Part shown: piece after piece, positions 52,134 through 60,023 of the stretch
How the letters are laid out: each line of letters opens with the position of its first letter
Position numbering within the stretch: the stretch's first letter is position 1
Assembly (NCBI GenBank): GCA_035527095.1
Contig: DATLBC010000125.1
Span: 17,184-81,183, forward strand
Reading direction: 5' to 3'
Source: Sva-07 sp035527095
GTDB lineage: Bacteria; Actinomycetota; Acidimicrobiia; Acidimicrobiales; Ilumatobacteraceae
Length of the DNA stretch: 64,000 nucleotides
The notes under the pieces: generated by a model
Told to the model about the DNA's origin: nothing
What the model saw: only the letters and a program-made list of their open reading frames with translations
Databases searched by the model: none
Made by a program: the position numbers and the translations under genes

Positions 52134-52139
52134 TACCTT
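52134..52139 (+). promoter_or_regulatory. -10 box (TACCTT) seven bases before a small ORF
   Basis: TACCTT fits TANNNT and precedes the ATG at 52147 by seven bases, the same geometry as other leaderless starts here. It supports the reality of the 40-codon frame that follows. Confidence 0.35.
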
Positions 52140-52146
52140 CGCTGTC

Positions 52147-52269
52147 ATGACCTTTCACACCACCATGACCATGAATGACCGCCCACCGATGAAGCAGACG
52201 CCGGCCAAGGCAACGCCCATCAAGCTCACCCCGCCGCGCCAGACCCCGGTCAAACCCGTCCGAACCTGA
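52147..52269 (+). CDS. 40-residue Thr/Pro/Lys-repeat peptide, putative
   Basis: The product MTFHTTMTMNDRPPMKQTPA continues with a repeated T-P-x-K/T-P-x-R pattern (TPAKATPIKLTPPRQTPVK). The frame is short, so chance is possible. A -10 box at the right distance, and the otherwise empty 305-base gap between two genes, speak for it. It could also serve as a leader for the serine-hydrolase gene, which starts 70 bases later with its own ribosome-binding site. Confidence 0.35.
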   Translation: MTFHTTMTMNDRPPMKQTPAKATPIKLTPPRQTPVKPVRT

Positions 52270-52339
52270 GCTGACGCGCTCCGAGGCTCGGCGTCGGGCG
52301 ATCGTGCGCGAGGATCGCACGCACGATTCGAGGAGGACC

Positions 52340-53593
52340 ATGAGCAACACCAGCACATCGCCGGAAGCGGTCGGCATGAGCAGCACACGGCTGGCGCGCA
52401 TCGCGCCCGTGATGGAGTCGTACGTCACCGAGCGCGGTGTCGTCGGCATCAGCACGATGGTTGCGCGCCGCGGGGAGGTCATCCACGACGAGCGCTTCGG
52501 ATTCCAGGACAAGGAAGCCGGCATTCCGATGACGCCGGGCACGATCTTCAGGATCTACTCGATGACCAAGCCCGTCGTGTCGACTGCGCTCATGCTGTTA
52601 CACGAGGAGGGCGAGTTCCAGCTCGACCAGCCGGTCGACCAGTACCTCCCGGCGTTCGGCACCACGAAGGTGATGGCCGACGACGGCACGTTGACCGACC
52701 AGGCACGGCCGATGCAGATCCGGGACCTGTTGAGTCACACGAGCGGGCTCACCTACGACTTCCTGGCCGACAATCCAGTCGCCCAGCTCTACCGCGACGC
52801 CCGGATCATGAACGACCCGACGCGTCCACTCGACGCGTTGATCGACGAGCTCGCCACCATCCCGCTCGCGTTCCAGCCGGGGACCCGCTGGCACTACAGC
52901 GTCGGCATCGACGTCGCCGCCCGCCTGATCGAGGTGCTCTCGGACCAGTCACTGGGCGACTTCCTCCAACAGCGGCTGTTCGGGCCGCTCGGAATGCACG
53001 ACACCGGCTTCGGCGTCGCCGACGACCAACTGCATCGGGTATCGGCGATGTACGGGCTGCCCGACCTCCTCGGTGAGGACTACTCGGCGATCGAGCTGAT
53101 GGAGGCCGCCTTCGGCGGCTTCAACGAACGCATCGACGTCTCCGTGACATATCCGACGAGCACCCCCGCCGTGTTCCAGCGTGGCGGCCTCGGCCTGTTC
53201 TCGACGGCAGTCGACTACATGAGGTTCGCACAGATGCTCGCCAACGGGGGCCGCGTCGACCGCGCCGACAACGGTGAGCGCCTGATCGGGCGCAAGACAC
53301 TGGAGTTGATGCACAGCAACCACCTTGCTCCCGAACTCCTCCCGTACGAGTTGCTCGGGCTGCCGTCTCCGGGCATGGGGTTCGGGCTGGGCTCGCGGGT
53401 GATGCTCGATGTGGCGCAGACGGCAGGGCCGGGATCGGTCGGCGAGTACGGCTGGGCGGGTGCCGCCAAGACCTACTTCTGGGTCGACCCGGCCGAGGAC
53501 CTCGTCGGTCTGTTCATGTCGCAGTACATGACCGGCATGTTGCTGCCCGAGCGCGACCTGCGATCGCTCGTGTATCAGGCGATCGACGACTGA
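52340..53593 (+). CDS. Serine hydrolase of the beta-lactamase class C / esterase family
   Basis: This 417-residue protein has the SxxK nucleophile motif SMTK in FRIYSMTKPVVSTALMLLHEEG, a Tyr motif changed to YSV (WHYSVGIDVAARLIE) and a late GWAGAAKTYFWVDP in place of the KTG box. There is no signal peptide, so it is probably an intracellular esterase such as EstB-like or 1,4-butanediol diacrylate esterase-type proteins rather than a beta-lactamase. AGGAGG lies just before the ATG. It overlaps the convergent MalY-type gene by 19 bases. Confidence 0.87.
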   Translation: MSNTSTSPEAVGMSSTRLARIAPVMESYVTERGVVGISTMVARRGEVIHDERFGFQDKEAGIPMTPGTIFRIYSMTKPVVSTALMLLHEEGEFQLDQPVDQYLPAFGTTKVMADDGTLTDQARPMQIRDLLSHTSGLTYDFLADNPVAQLYRDARIMNDPTRPLDALIDELATIPLAFQPGTRWHYSVGIDVAARLIEVLSDQSLGDFLQQRLFGPLGMHDTGFGVADDQLHRVSAMYGLPDLLGEDYSAIELMEAAFGGFNERIDVSVTYPTSTPAVFQRGGLGLFSTAVDYMRFAQMLANGGRVDRADNGERLIGRKTLELMHSNHLAPELLPYELLGLPSPGMGFGLGSRVMLDVAQTAGPGSVGEYGWAGAAKTYFWVDPAEDLVGLFMSQYMTGMLLPERDLRSLVYQAIDD

Positions 53594-54741
53594 TCGATCG
53601 CCTCGGCGATCCGGTCGACGACCTGGTCGAGGATCTGCTCGGACGTCGCCACGTTGACACGAGCAAACCCGGCACTGTTCGGGCCGAACTGCGGCCCGCT
53701 CGACAACGCCACACCGAACCGTTCCAGCAGGATCTCGGCCGGATCGTCACCCAGCCCGGTCGCGCGGCAGTCGAGCCAGCAGAGGTAGGTCGCCTCCGGC
53801 ACATCGAATCGGATCGACGGGAGATGCCCGGCGAGGCGCCGAGCGAGCTGATCGCGTCGAGCGGTGATCGTTCGACGGACGGCGGCCAGCCAGTCGTCGC
53901 ACTCGGTCCAGGCGGCGATCGTGCCGACGATGCCCAGCGAACTCGGTGAACCCTGGAGATGTCCTGGCATCGTTCCCAGCGCGTCGAGGAGCGGAGCATG
54001 GTCGATGTGCGCGACTGCGGTGCGCAGGCCGGCGAGGTTGAACGTCTTGCTTGCCGAGCCGAGCGTGACCAGGCGTCCGCGGAATCGTTCGTCGCCGATC
54101 GCCAGCGGGCGGTGCACAGACCCGGGATGGACCAGCTCACCCCAGATCTCATCGGTGATCACCAGCAGGTCATGGCGTTGGGCGATCTCGGCGACCGCAG
54201 CCATTTCGACGTCGTCGAATACTCGACCGGTCGGATTGTGCGGATTGCAGAACAGGATCATCCGGGTCGTGTCGTCGATCGCTGCCGCGAGCCGGTCGGG
54301 GTCGATCCGCCAGCCGGCGGGATCGAGGGGAACGTCGACTCGGCGCCGTCCGCTGTCCGCGATTGCGTCGAGGAACGGGTAGTAGATCGGCGTGAACACC
54401 ACGACGCCGTCGCCGCGCTCGGTCGTGTTCCACAAGGCGACTTCGAGCGCATGCAGCGCGCTCGTGAACGGTCGGATCCGCTCGATGTCCGGGCGCCAGC
54501 CGTGGTGCCGTTCCTGCCAGCTCGAGTAGTGCTCGGCGAGTTCGCCGGCGAAGGGCCCGTAGCCGAGGTCGCCCCGCTCGATGTGACCACGCAGCGCATC
54601 GAGCACCGGCGCAGGCGGGTCGAAGTCCATGTCGGCCACCCACGCCGGCACGACACCGGGGCCGTGCTTGTTCCACTTGATTCCGACGCGAGACCGACAC
54701 CGTGCTTCGTCCACGGTCAACAGGCCATCGGCGTCGATCAC
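53575..54741 (-). CDS. MalY/PatB-type PLP aminotransferase (cystathionine beta-lyase-like)
   Basis: This 388-residue PLP enzyme of fold type I has the PatB family features WVADMDFDPPAPVLDAL, the substrate region GDGVVVFTPIYYPF, NPHNPTGRVF and TDEIWGELVHPG. The cofactor lysine is in TLGSASKTFNLAGLRTA. Such enzymes cleave cystathionine or other C-S bonds. GTG at 54741 was chosen because a TACGGT -10 box ends six bases before it and homologues start nearby; the ATG at 54780 would overlap the divergent gene. Confidence 0.9.
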   Translation of the reverse strand: MIDADGLLTVDEARCRSRVGIKWNKHGPGVVPAWVADMDFDPPAPVLDALRGHIERGDLGYGPFAGELAEHYSSWQERHHGWRPDIERIRPFTSALHALEVALWNTTERGDGVVVFTPIYYPFLDAIADSGRRRVDVPLDPAGWRIDPDRLAAAIDDTTRMILFCNPHNPTGRVFDDVEMAAVAEIAQRHDLLVITDEIWGELVHPGSVHRPLAIGDERFRGRLVTLGSASKTFNLAGLRTAVAHIDHAPLLDALGTMPGHLQGSPSSLGIVGTIAAWTECDDWLAAVRRTITARRDQLARRLAGHLPSIRFDVPEATYLCWLDCRATGLGDDPAEILLERFGVALSSGPQFGPNSAGFARVNVATSEQILDQVVDRIAEAIDQSSIA

Positions 54742-54747
54742 ACCGCC

Positions 54748-54765
54748 ACCGTAGTGACCTACGAT
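54748..54765. promoter_or_regulatory. Divergent pair of -10 boxes (TACGGT minus, TACGAT plus)
   Basis: On the minus strand TACGGT (54753-54748) leaves six bases to the MalY-type GTG. On the plus strand TACGAT (54760-54765) leaves seven bases to the YdeI-like ATG. The two start codons are only 32 bases apart, so both mRNAs should be leaderless. Confidence 0.5.
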
Positions 54766-54772
54766 CCACCCG

Positions 54773-55354
54773 ATGAGCACGAACCCCGACGTCGATGCCT
54801 ACGTGGCGCGGTCCGATCGGTGGCCCGAAGAGATCTCGGCGCTGCGTCCGATTCTCACCGGGGGCGGCCTCACCGAGGAGATCAAGTGGGCGAAGCCCTG
54901 CTACTCGCACGACCGTGGCAACATCTTGATCCTGCAGGAGATGAAGAACATCCTCGCAATCATGTTCTTCAAGGGCGCATTGCTCACCGATCCCGATGGC
55001 GTGCTCGAAGACCAGGGCCCAAACTCCCGATCGGCACGCCGTATCTGCATCACCTCGGTCGGCGACGTCACGCGGCTCGCCGACACCATCGCCACCTACG
55101 TCGCCGAGGCGATCGAGGTCGAGAACTCGGGCCGCCAGGTCGCACCCGCACCCGAGTTGGTGCTGGTCGAGGAACTGCAGACGCGACTCGACGCCGACCC
55201 TGCGCTCCGAGCCGCATTCGAGGGCCTCACACCGGGCCGCCAGCGCGAGTACCACCTCCACATCTCCAGTGCGAAGCAGGCGAGCACGCGGTCGAGCCGC
55301 ATGGATGCGTGCACGCCGAAGATCCTCGCCGGCAAGGGATTCCGCGATCGCTGA
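54773..55354 (+). CDS. YdeI-like (DUF1801 / OmpD-associated) protein
   Basis: The 193-residue cytoplasmic protein has a DUF1801-type fold in its first 125 residues (RPILTGGGLTEEIKWAKPCYSHDRGNILILQEMKNILAIMFFKGALL). It then has the YdeI-type helical end (LTPGRQREYHLHISSAKQASTRSSRMDACTPKILAGKG). The family is widespread but of unknown biochemical role. It is divergent from the MalY-type gene. Confidence 0.85.
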   Translation: MSTNPDVDAYVARSDRWPEEISALRPILTGGGLTEEIKWAKPCYSHDRGNILILQEMKNILAIMFFKGALLTDPDGVLEDQGPNSRSARRICITSVGDVTRLADTIATYVAEAIEVENSGRQVAPAPELVLVEELQTRLDADPALRAAFEGLTPGRQREYHLHISSAKQASTRSSRMDACTPKILAGKGFRDR

Positions 55355-55379
55355 GAGACGAATATTTGTTCGTCTTGGG

Positions 55380-55408
55380 TTGCATTGTGCGTACTGGTGT
55401 ACTATAAT
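55380..55408 (+). promoter_or_regulatory. Near-consensus housekeeping promoter (TTGCAT-N17-TATAAT)
   Basis: The -35 box TTGCAT (55380-55385), a 17-base spacer and a perfect TATAAT (55403-55408) stand out in an otherwise GC-rich region. Only six bases separate the -10 box from the ATG of the HNH gene, so the transcript should start at or next to the start codon. Confidence 0.75.
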
Positions 55409-55414
55409 GAACGC

Positions 55415-56746
55415 ATGTCGAAGGGGATCGGCAATCTCGCAGGAGTGATCGATTCGCTCCTCGATGTCGACCCGTTCGAGTTGACCGACGACGAACTCCA
55501 CGAGCTGGTCACCGCCGTCCAGCGCCAACGCCACCGGCTGGCCGCCGTCGCTGCACGGGCAGTCTCCGCCTGGGACCAACGCATGGTCTGGGCCGACAAC
55601 GGTGCGAGGTCGGCGGCCACTCGACTTGCGAACGAGACCTCTGCGTCGACGTCATCGGCGGGCACCGAAGTACGACGGGCGCGACAGCTCCGATCGATGC
55701 CGGCCACGGCCGCAGCGCTCGCGTCTGGCGAACTCTCCCCCGACCATGTCGACCTACTCGCCAGGGCGAGCCGTCCGTGGCGCAACGCGAGCTTCGCCGA
55801 CCACGAGGAAACGCTGGTCGAGCAGTGCACGGTGCTGCGCTTCTTCGACGCTCGCAAGATGATCGACTACTGGTGCACCCGAGCCGACGCCGAGGCCGCC
55901 GAAGACCAGGCCGAGCGTCAACGCAACGCTGCGCACCTCGACGTGGCCTCCACGCTCGACGGCACCGTCGTCGTCAACGGCCTCCTCGACCCGATCGGCG
56001 GATCGATTGTCAGCGACGAACTCACCCGACTCGAGCGCGAGCTGTACCTCGCCGACCAGCGTGACGGCATCACCCGCACCTCGTCGCAGCGGCGAGCGGC
56101 CGCACTGGCCGTGATGGCCACGCGCTCGGCCACCACCCCCGCCGATGGTCGCCGCCCGAAGCCGCTGTTCACCGCGCTCGTCGGCGACGCGACGCTGTCG
56201 CAGCTGTGCGAACTCGCGAACGGCACGGTCATCACGCCCGGCCAGCTCGTGCGGTGGATCGATGATGCCGACCTCGAGTCCGTCCTGTTCGACGGCCCAT
56301 CCACGGTGATCTCGGTGTCGCACCGCCGCAGCTTCACCGGCGCCCTCCGACGCGCCGTCGAGGTGCGCGACCGAGGTTGCCAGCACGACAGCGGGTGCGA
56401 CGTCCCCGCCGACCAGTGCGACGTCGACCACATCGTGCCCTACGCCGCCGACGGCCCGACGAGCCAGTTCAACGGCAAGCTCGAATGCCCGCCGCACAAC
56501 CGCGACAGCGACCGCCACGACCACGGCGGCACACCCCGCCCGAGCCGACCGGTCGACCGCCTCGACGAGATCCGATGTCGATTGCGCTGGAAGTTCCTCC
56601 GAGAGGAACCCGACGAGGAACCCGACGACGTCGTCGAGGTCGTCGAGGTCGGTGCTGCGGACGGTGAGCCCGACGCCCAGTCGTTTCGGTCACATCCGCT
56701 CGCCGCCCAGCTGCAGATCACGAGCTGGGCCGCTCCCACGGCTTGA
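55415..56746 (+). CDS. DUF222-HNH endonuclease family protein (13E12 repeat type)
   Basis: The 443-residue protein has an N-terminal DUF222 helical region (LTDDELHELVTAVQRQRHRLAAVAARAVSAWDQR, SPDHVDLLARASR, VVNGLLDPIGGSIV) and a C-terminal HNH nuclease motif (RDRGCQHDSGCDVPADQCDVDHIVPYAADGPTSQFNGKLECPPHNRDSD). This is the multi-copy actinobacterial 13E12 family. Their role is unresolved, and mobility or DNA defence has been proposed. The start was fixed by the promoter that ends six bases before it; GTG 55385 is rejected. Confidence 0.9.
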   Translation: MSKGIGNLAGVIDSLLDVDPFELTDDELHELVTAVQRQRHRLAAVAARAVSAWDQRMVWADNGARSAATRLANETSASTSSAGTEVRRARQLRSMPATAAALASGELSPDHVDLLARASRPWRNASFADHEETLVEQCTVLRFFDARKMIDYWCTRADAEAAEDQAERQRNAAHLDVASTLDGTVVVNGLLDPIGGSIVSDELTRLERELYLADQRDGITRTSSQRRAAALAVMATRSATTPADGRRPKPLFTALVGDATLSQLCELANGTVITPGQLVRWIDDADLESVLFDGPSTVISVSHRRSFTGALRRAVEVRDRGCQHDSGCDVPADQCDVDHIVPYAADGPTSQFNGKLECPPHNRDSDRHDHGGTPRPSRPVDRLDEIRCRLRWKFLREEPDEEPDDVVEVVEVGAADGEPDAQSFRSHPLAAQLQITSWAAPTA

Positions 56747-56777
56747 CGGTGCCGCTGGTCGCGGTCATCGTGTGGTC

Positions 56778-57626
56778 GTGTCCGCCATCGAGATGATCAT
56801 CGATCCTCGTACGGCGAGGGTCGGCAACGGATCGGTGAAACGAGTACTGCCATTCCGCAAGCGCCGAATGATCGGGCCATTCATCTTCGCCGACCTGATC
56901 GGCCCGGAAACGCTCGCCGCCGGAACCGGCATCGACGTCGACGCACACCCGCACATCGGGCTGTCGACCCTGAGCTATCTGTTCGCCGGACGGATGGTCC
57001 ACCGCGACTCCACCGGAGCGGTCGCCACCATCGAACCGGGCGCAGCCAACTGGATGACCGCCGGTGCCGGCGTGGCCCACACCGAACGGAGCCACGACGA
57101 CGACCGTACGACCGACCGGCCGATGCACGGCCTGCAGACCTGGGTCGCACTCCCCCACGAACGTGAGAACGGCGCTCCCTCGTTCGAGCACACCGCAGCC
57201 GACCGCATCCCCGTTGTCGACGGCGTACGCATCGTCGCGGGCAGCGGCTGGTCGATGGAGTCCCCGGTGGCGGTGAGCTCGCCGCTCGTGCTCGCCGAGC
57301 TCCGGCCCACCGACACTCGATCGATCGCCATCGATGCCACTCACCCAGAGCGAGCCGTGTTGGCCATCGAGGGTGATCTCCGGCTCGACGGCACAGAACT
57401 GCGGATGGGGCAGCTGGCCGTGTTGGAGGCCCGCACGACACCCGTGCTCAGCGGCAGCGGTCGGGCCATCATGCTCGGCGGGGCACCGGTCGGCGAACGC
57501 TTCATCTGGTGGAACTTCGTCCACAGTGATCGCGACCGGATCGAGCAGGCCAAGGCCGAGTGGTCCGAGCAACGATTCCCGACGGTGCCCGGCGACCACG
57601 AACCGTGGGTGCCGCTGCCGGCGTGA
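56778..57626 (+). CDS. Pirin family protein
   Basis: The 282-residue bicupin has the pirin N-terminal signature KRRMIGPFIFADLIGPE, with metal-binding His in DAHPHIGLSTLSYLFAGRMVHRDS and PGAANWMTAGAGVAHTERS. This is followed by MHGLQTWVALPHE and a C-terminal cupin ending APVGERFIWWNFVHSDRDRIEQAKAEW. Bacterial pirins are iron-binding proteins, some of them quercetinases. GTG 56778 gives the family-like start MSAIEMIIDPR; ATG 56793 is the alternative. Confidence 0.92.
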   Translation: MSAIEMIIDPRTARVGNGSVKRVLPFRKRRMIGPFIFADLIGPETLAAGTGIDVDAHPHIGLSTLSYLFAGRMVHRDSTGAVATIEPGAANWMTAGAGVAHTERSHDDDRTTDRPMHGLQTWVALPHERENGAPSFEHTAADRIPVVDGVRIVAGSGWSMESPVAVSSPLVLAELRPTDTRSIAIDATHPERAVLAIEGDLRLDGTELRMGQLAVLEARTTPVLSGSGRAIMLGGAPVGERFIWWNFVHSDRDRIEQAKAEWSEQRFPTVPGDHEPWVPLPA

Positions 57627-57703
57627 CCTGACGCAGCGTCACATCGATGGCCGAATGGTGGCAACCATGGTCCGGCGATGGGACGAGTCAGTCGAGGAGC
57701 GCC

Positions 57704-58351
57704 TCAGCGCATCGACTCCTCGCGGATCCGCTTCTTGCTGGCGGCCCAACTACAGATCGGACACGTCGCCAGGTCATGGCGGCGCGCCGGACAGTACTCG
57801 CGGCCGAAGAAGATGATCTGGAGATGGCGATCGTTCCACGTCTCGACCGGGAACACCGCCTTGAGGTCGGCCTCGGTGCGCTCGACAGTGGTGCCGTTCG
57901 AGAGACCCCACCGGTCGGCGAGCCGGTGGACGTGGGTGTCGACCGCGAATGCGGGCACCCCGAACGCCTGCGACATCACCACGCTCGCCGTCTTGTGGCC
58001 GATGCCGGGCAGCGACTCGAGGAACTCCCAGTCGGCGATGATCTCGCCACCGGCATCGAGGATCTTGTTGGCGGCGAGCCAGAGGTTCTTCGCCTTGGTG
58101 GGTGCCAGGCCGACCTCGCGGATGTAGCCCAGGATCTCGTCGGGATCCATTGCCGCCATCTGCTCGGGAGTCCCGGCCGCCTTGAAGAGCGCCGGGGTGA
58201 TCTGGTTCACCTTCTTGTCGGTGGTCTGCGCCGACAACGCGACCGCGACGAGCAGCGTGTACGCGTCGGTGTGATCGAGCGGGATCGGTGTCTCTGGGTA
58301 CAACTCGTCGAGGATCTCGCCGATCCGATCCGCCTTCTCCTGCCGCTTCAT
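57704..58351 (-). CDS. nth: Endonuclease III (DNA glycosylase/AP lyase)
   Basis: Nth removes oxidised pyrimidines and cuts the abasic strand. The 215 residues contain the family start, LLVAVALSAQTTDKKVNQ, the helix-hairpin-helix LPGIGHKTASVVMSQAFG with catalytic Lys, and VDTHVHRLADRWG with catalytic Asp. The C-terminal iron-sulfur loop reads YCPARRHDLATCPICSWAASKKR. Only three cysteines are present, with spacing C-x8-C-x2-C, instead of the four in C-x6-C-x2-C-x5-C. The cluster may be absent or have another ligand. Confidence 0.93.
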   Translation of the reverse strand: MKRQEKADRIGEILDELYPETPIPLDHTDAYTLLVAVALSAQTTDKKVNQITPALFKAAGTPEQMAAMDPDEILGYIREVGLAPTKAKNLWLAANKILDAGGEIIADWEFLESLPGIGHKTASVVMSQAFGVPAFAVDTHVHRLADRWGLSNGTTVERTEADLKAVFPVETWNDRHLQIIFFGREYCPARRHDLATCPICSWAASKKRIREESMR

Positions 58352-58387
58352 GCCGGCACGTTACGAGGGAGTGTGCGAAGGTGCACC

Positions 58388-59209
58388 ATGAGCATCGACG
58401 CCGACCTCTCCGACAAGACCGCAATCGTCACGGGCGCCTCGAGCGGCATCGGTCGTGCGATCGCGGAACGGATGGGGGCCGCGGGCGCCCATGTGATCCT
58501 GTCTGGCCGAACCGCCGACGCGATGGCAGCCAGCGCCACACGTATCGGCGACAGCGGAGGGCGCGCGACCGTCGTGGTCGGCGACATCCGCCAACCGAGT
58601 GCCGTCGACGAGCTGGTCACCACGGCGCTCGAGGCCGACGGCCACCTCGACATCTTCGTCAACAATGCCGGGGTGTCGTTCCTCGGCGGCGTCCTCGACG
58701 GCACTGTCGACGAGTGGCGCGAGATGCTCGACATCAACGTCTTGTCGCTGCTCGCAGGCACCACGTCAGCGGTCGCTGCGATGCGCAAGGTCGGCAATCG
58801 GGGCCACATCGTCAACGTGTCCTCCGTCGCTGCGCTGCGCCCCGACTCGGGGGTCTACGGCGCCACGAAGCACGCTGTCAACGTGATCACCAACTCGCTG
58901 CGCGAGGAACTCCTCGACGACCCGATTCAGGTGGTTTCGATCATGCCCGGCCTGGTGGCGACGAACATCGGCCGCAACGCCGACCCGGAGCTGCTCGCCG
59001 GCATCGTTGCATTGTCGGGCATCGAGGTCGAGATCGTCCCCGGTGAGCGGCTCCCCGACCACGTCCTCGAAGCGGCGCAGGCAGCGCTCGCCGACATCAT
59101 GATCACGCCGGACGACGTCGCCGATGCCGTGCTGTACGCAGTCACCCAGCCCTCCCACGTCCACATCCCCGAGATCGTGATCCGACCGAACAAGAACTTC
59201 GACTTCTGA
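58388..59209 (+). CDS. SDR-family oxidoreductase
   Basis: This 273-residue classical SDR has TGASSGIGRAIAERMGAAG (cofactor), FVNNAGVSF, the catalytic Ser in VNVSSVAALR and YGATK, and a C-terminal region ending VIRPNKNFDF. It resembles the NADP-preferring YdfG-like/serine-dehydrogenase-type group. The start lies 37 bases from the divergent nth start. The substrate is unknown. Confidence 0.88.
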   Translation: MSIDADLSDKTAIVTGASSGIGRAIAERMGAAGAHVILSGRTADAMAASATRIGDSGGRATVVVGDIRQPSAVDELVTTALEADGHLDIFVNNAGVSFLGGVLDGTVDEWREMLDINVLSLLAGTTSAVAAMRKVGNRGHIVNVSSVAALRPDSGVYGATKHAVNVITNSLREELLDDPIQVVSIMPGLVATNIGRNADPELLAGIVALSGIEVEIVPGERLPDHVLEAAQAALADIMITPDDVADAVLYAVTQPSHVHIPEIVIRPNKNFDF

Positions 59210-59228
59210 GCCGAGCGGTGGCTGCCGA

Positions 59229-59996
59229 TCAGCCGCGCCGGCGGTGGTCGAGCAGGTCGTCGAGCAACGCCGCGCTGGTCGCCGCCACAGGAGTCCGCCG
59301 TGCTGTGTGATCGACCACGGTGAGGTCTCGTCCGAGCGCATCGACGACCACTCCCCCGGCCTCACGCACCACCAACGTCGCCCCGAGGTAGTCCCACACA
59401 CCGTGCGCGTCGGGGCTCATGTCCACGAACCCGTCGAAGGACTCGCTGGCCACTGCGCAGAGGTCGAGCGCCGAGGCACCCATCGCCCGGAACTGGCGCC
59501 AGCCATAGTGGTGGTCGGGCAGCCCGCTGATGGCGATCACGGCGTCGTCGAGCGGAGCTGCAGTGCCGATCATGAGCGCCCGGCCGTCGAGCGTTGCGCC
59601 ACCGCCGAGAACGGCGCCGTACCGAGCACCGGTCATCAAGTTCGCTACCACGGCGACCGTCGCCACCGCGTCGGCCACGAGACACAACGACGTTGCGCAC
59701 CAGGGAAGGTCGAGACTCGCGTTCGTCGAGCCGTCGAGCGGATCGACGACCACCGTGCCCAGCGCCGATGGCCTGCCTCCGGGGTGCTGTAGTCCGCTCT
59801 CCTCTGACAGCACCGAGTAGCCGGCGGCGAGGATCGGCGCCACGCACACGTCGTCGACGTCGAGGTCGACGAGATACTGCCCGGGCCGGCGACCCGACTC
59901 ACCCCAATCGGTCGTCGAGCGGAGCACAGCGGTGGTGGCGTCGCAAATCGATCCGAAGAGTTCGAGGGTGGCGTCGGTGTCATTGGGCGAGGGCAT
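59229..59996 (-). CDS. Inositol monophosphatase-family phosphatase
   Basis: This 255-residue Mg2+/Li+-sensitive phosphatase has the three metal motifs YSVLSEESG, VDPLDGSTNASLDLPWCATSLCL and GVWDYLGATLVVREAGGVV. The family includes inositol-1-phosphatase, histidinol-phosphatase and CysQ-like enzymes; residues outside the metal site do not decide between them. The ATG lies eight bases after a TACCGT -10 box. Confidence 0.88.
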   Translation of the reverse strand: MPSPNDTDATLELFGSICDATTAVLRSTTDWGESGRRPGQYLVDLDVDDVCVAPILAAGYSVLSEESGLQHPGGRPSALGTVVVDPLDGSTNASLDLPWCATSLCLVADAVATVAVVANLMTGARYGAVLGGGATLDGRALMIGTAAPLDDAVIAISGLPDHHYGWRQFRAMGASALDLCAVASESFDGFVDMSPDAHGVWDYLGATLVVREAGGVVVDALGRDLTVVDHTARRTPVAATSAALLDDLLDHRRRG

Positions 59997-60004
59997 CGTC
60001 TGGG

Positions 60005-60014
60005 ACGGTAGTGT
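60005..60014. promoter_or_regulatory. Overlapping bidirectional -10 element
   Basis: The ten bases ACGGTAGTGT hold TACCGT on the minus strand (60010-60005) and TAGTGT on the plus strand (60009-60014), which share the central TA. The minus box is eight bases from the phosphatase ATG and the plus box nine bases from the next gene's ATG. The start codons are only 28 bases apart, so one promoter centre appears to serve both. Confidence 0.6.
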
Positions 60015-60023
60015 CCCGACTGC

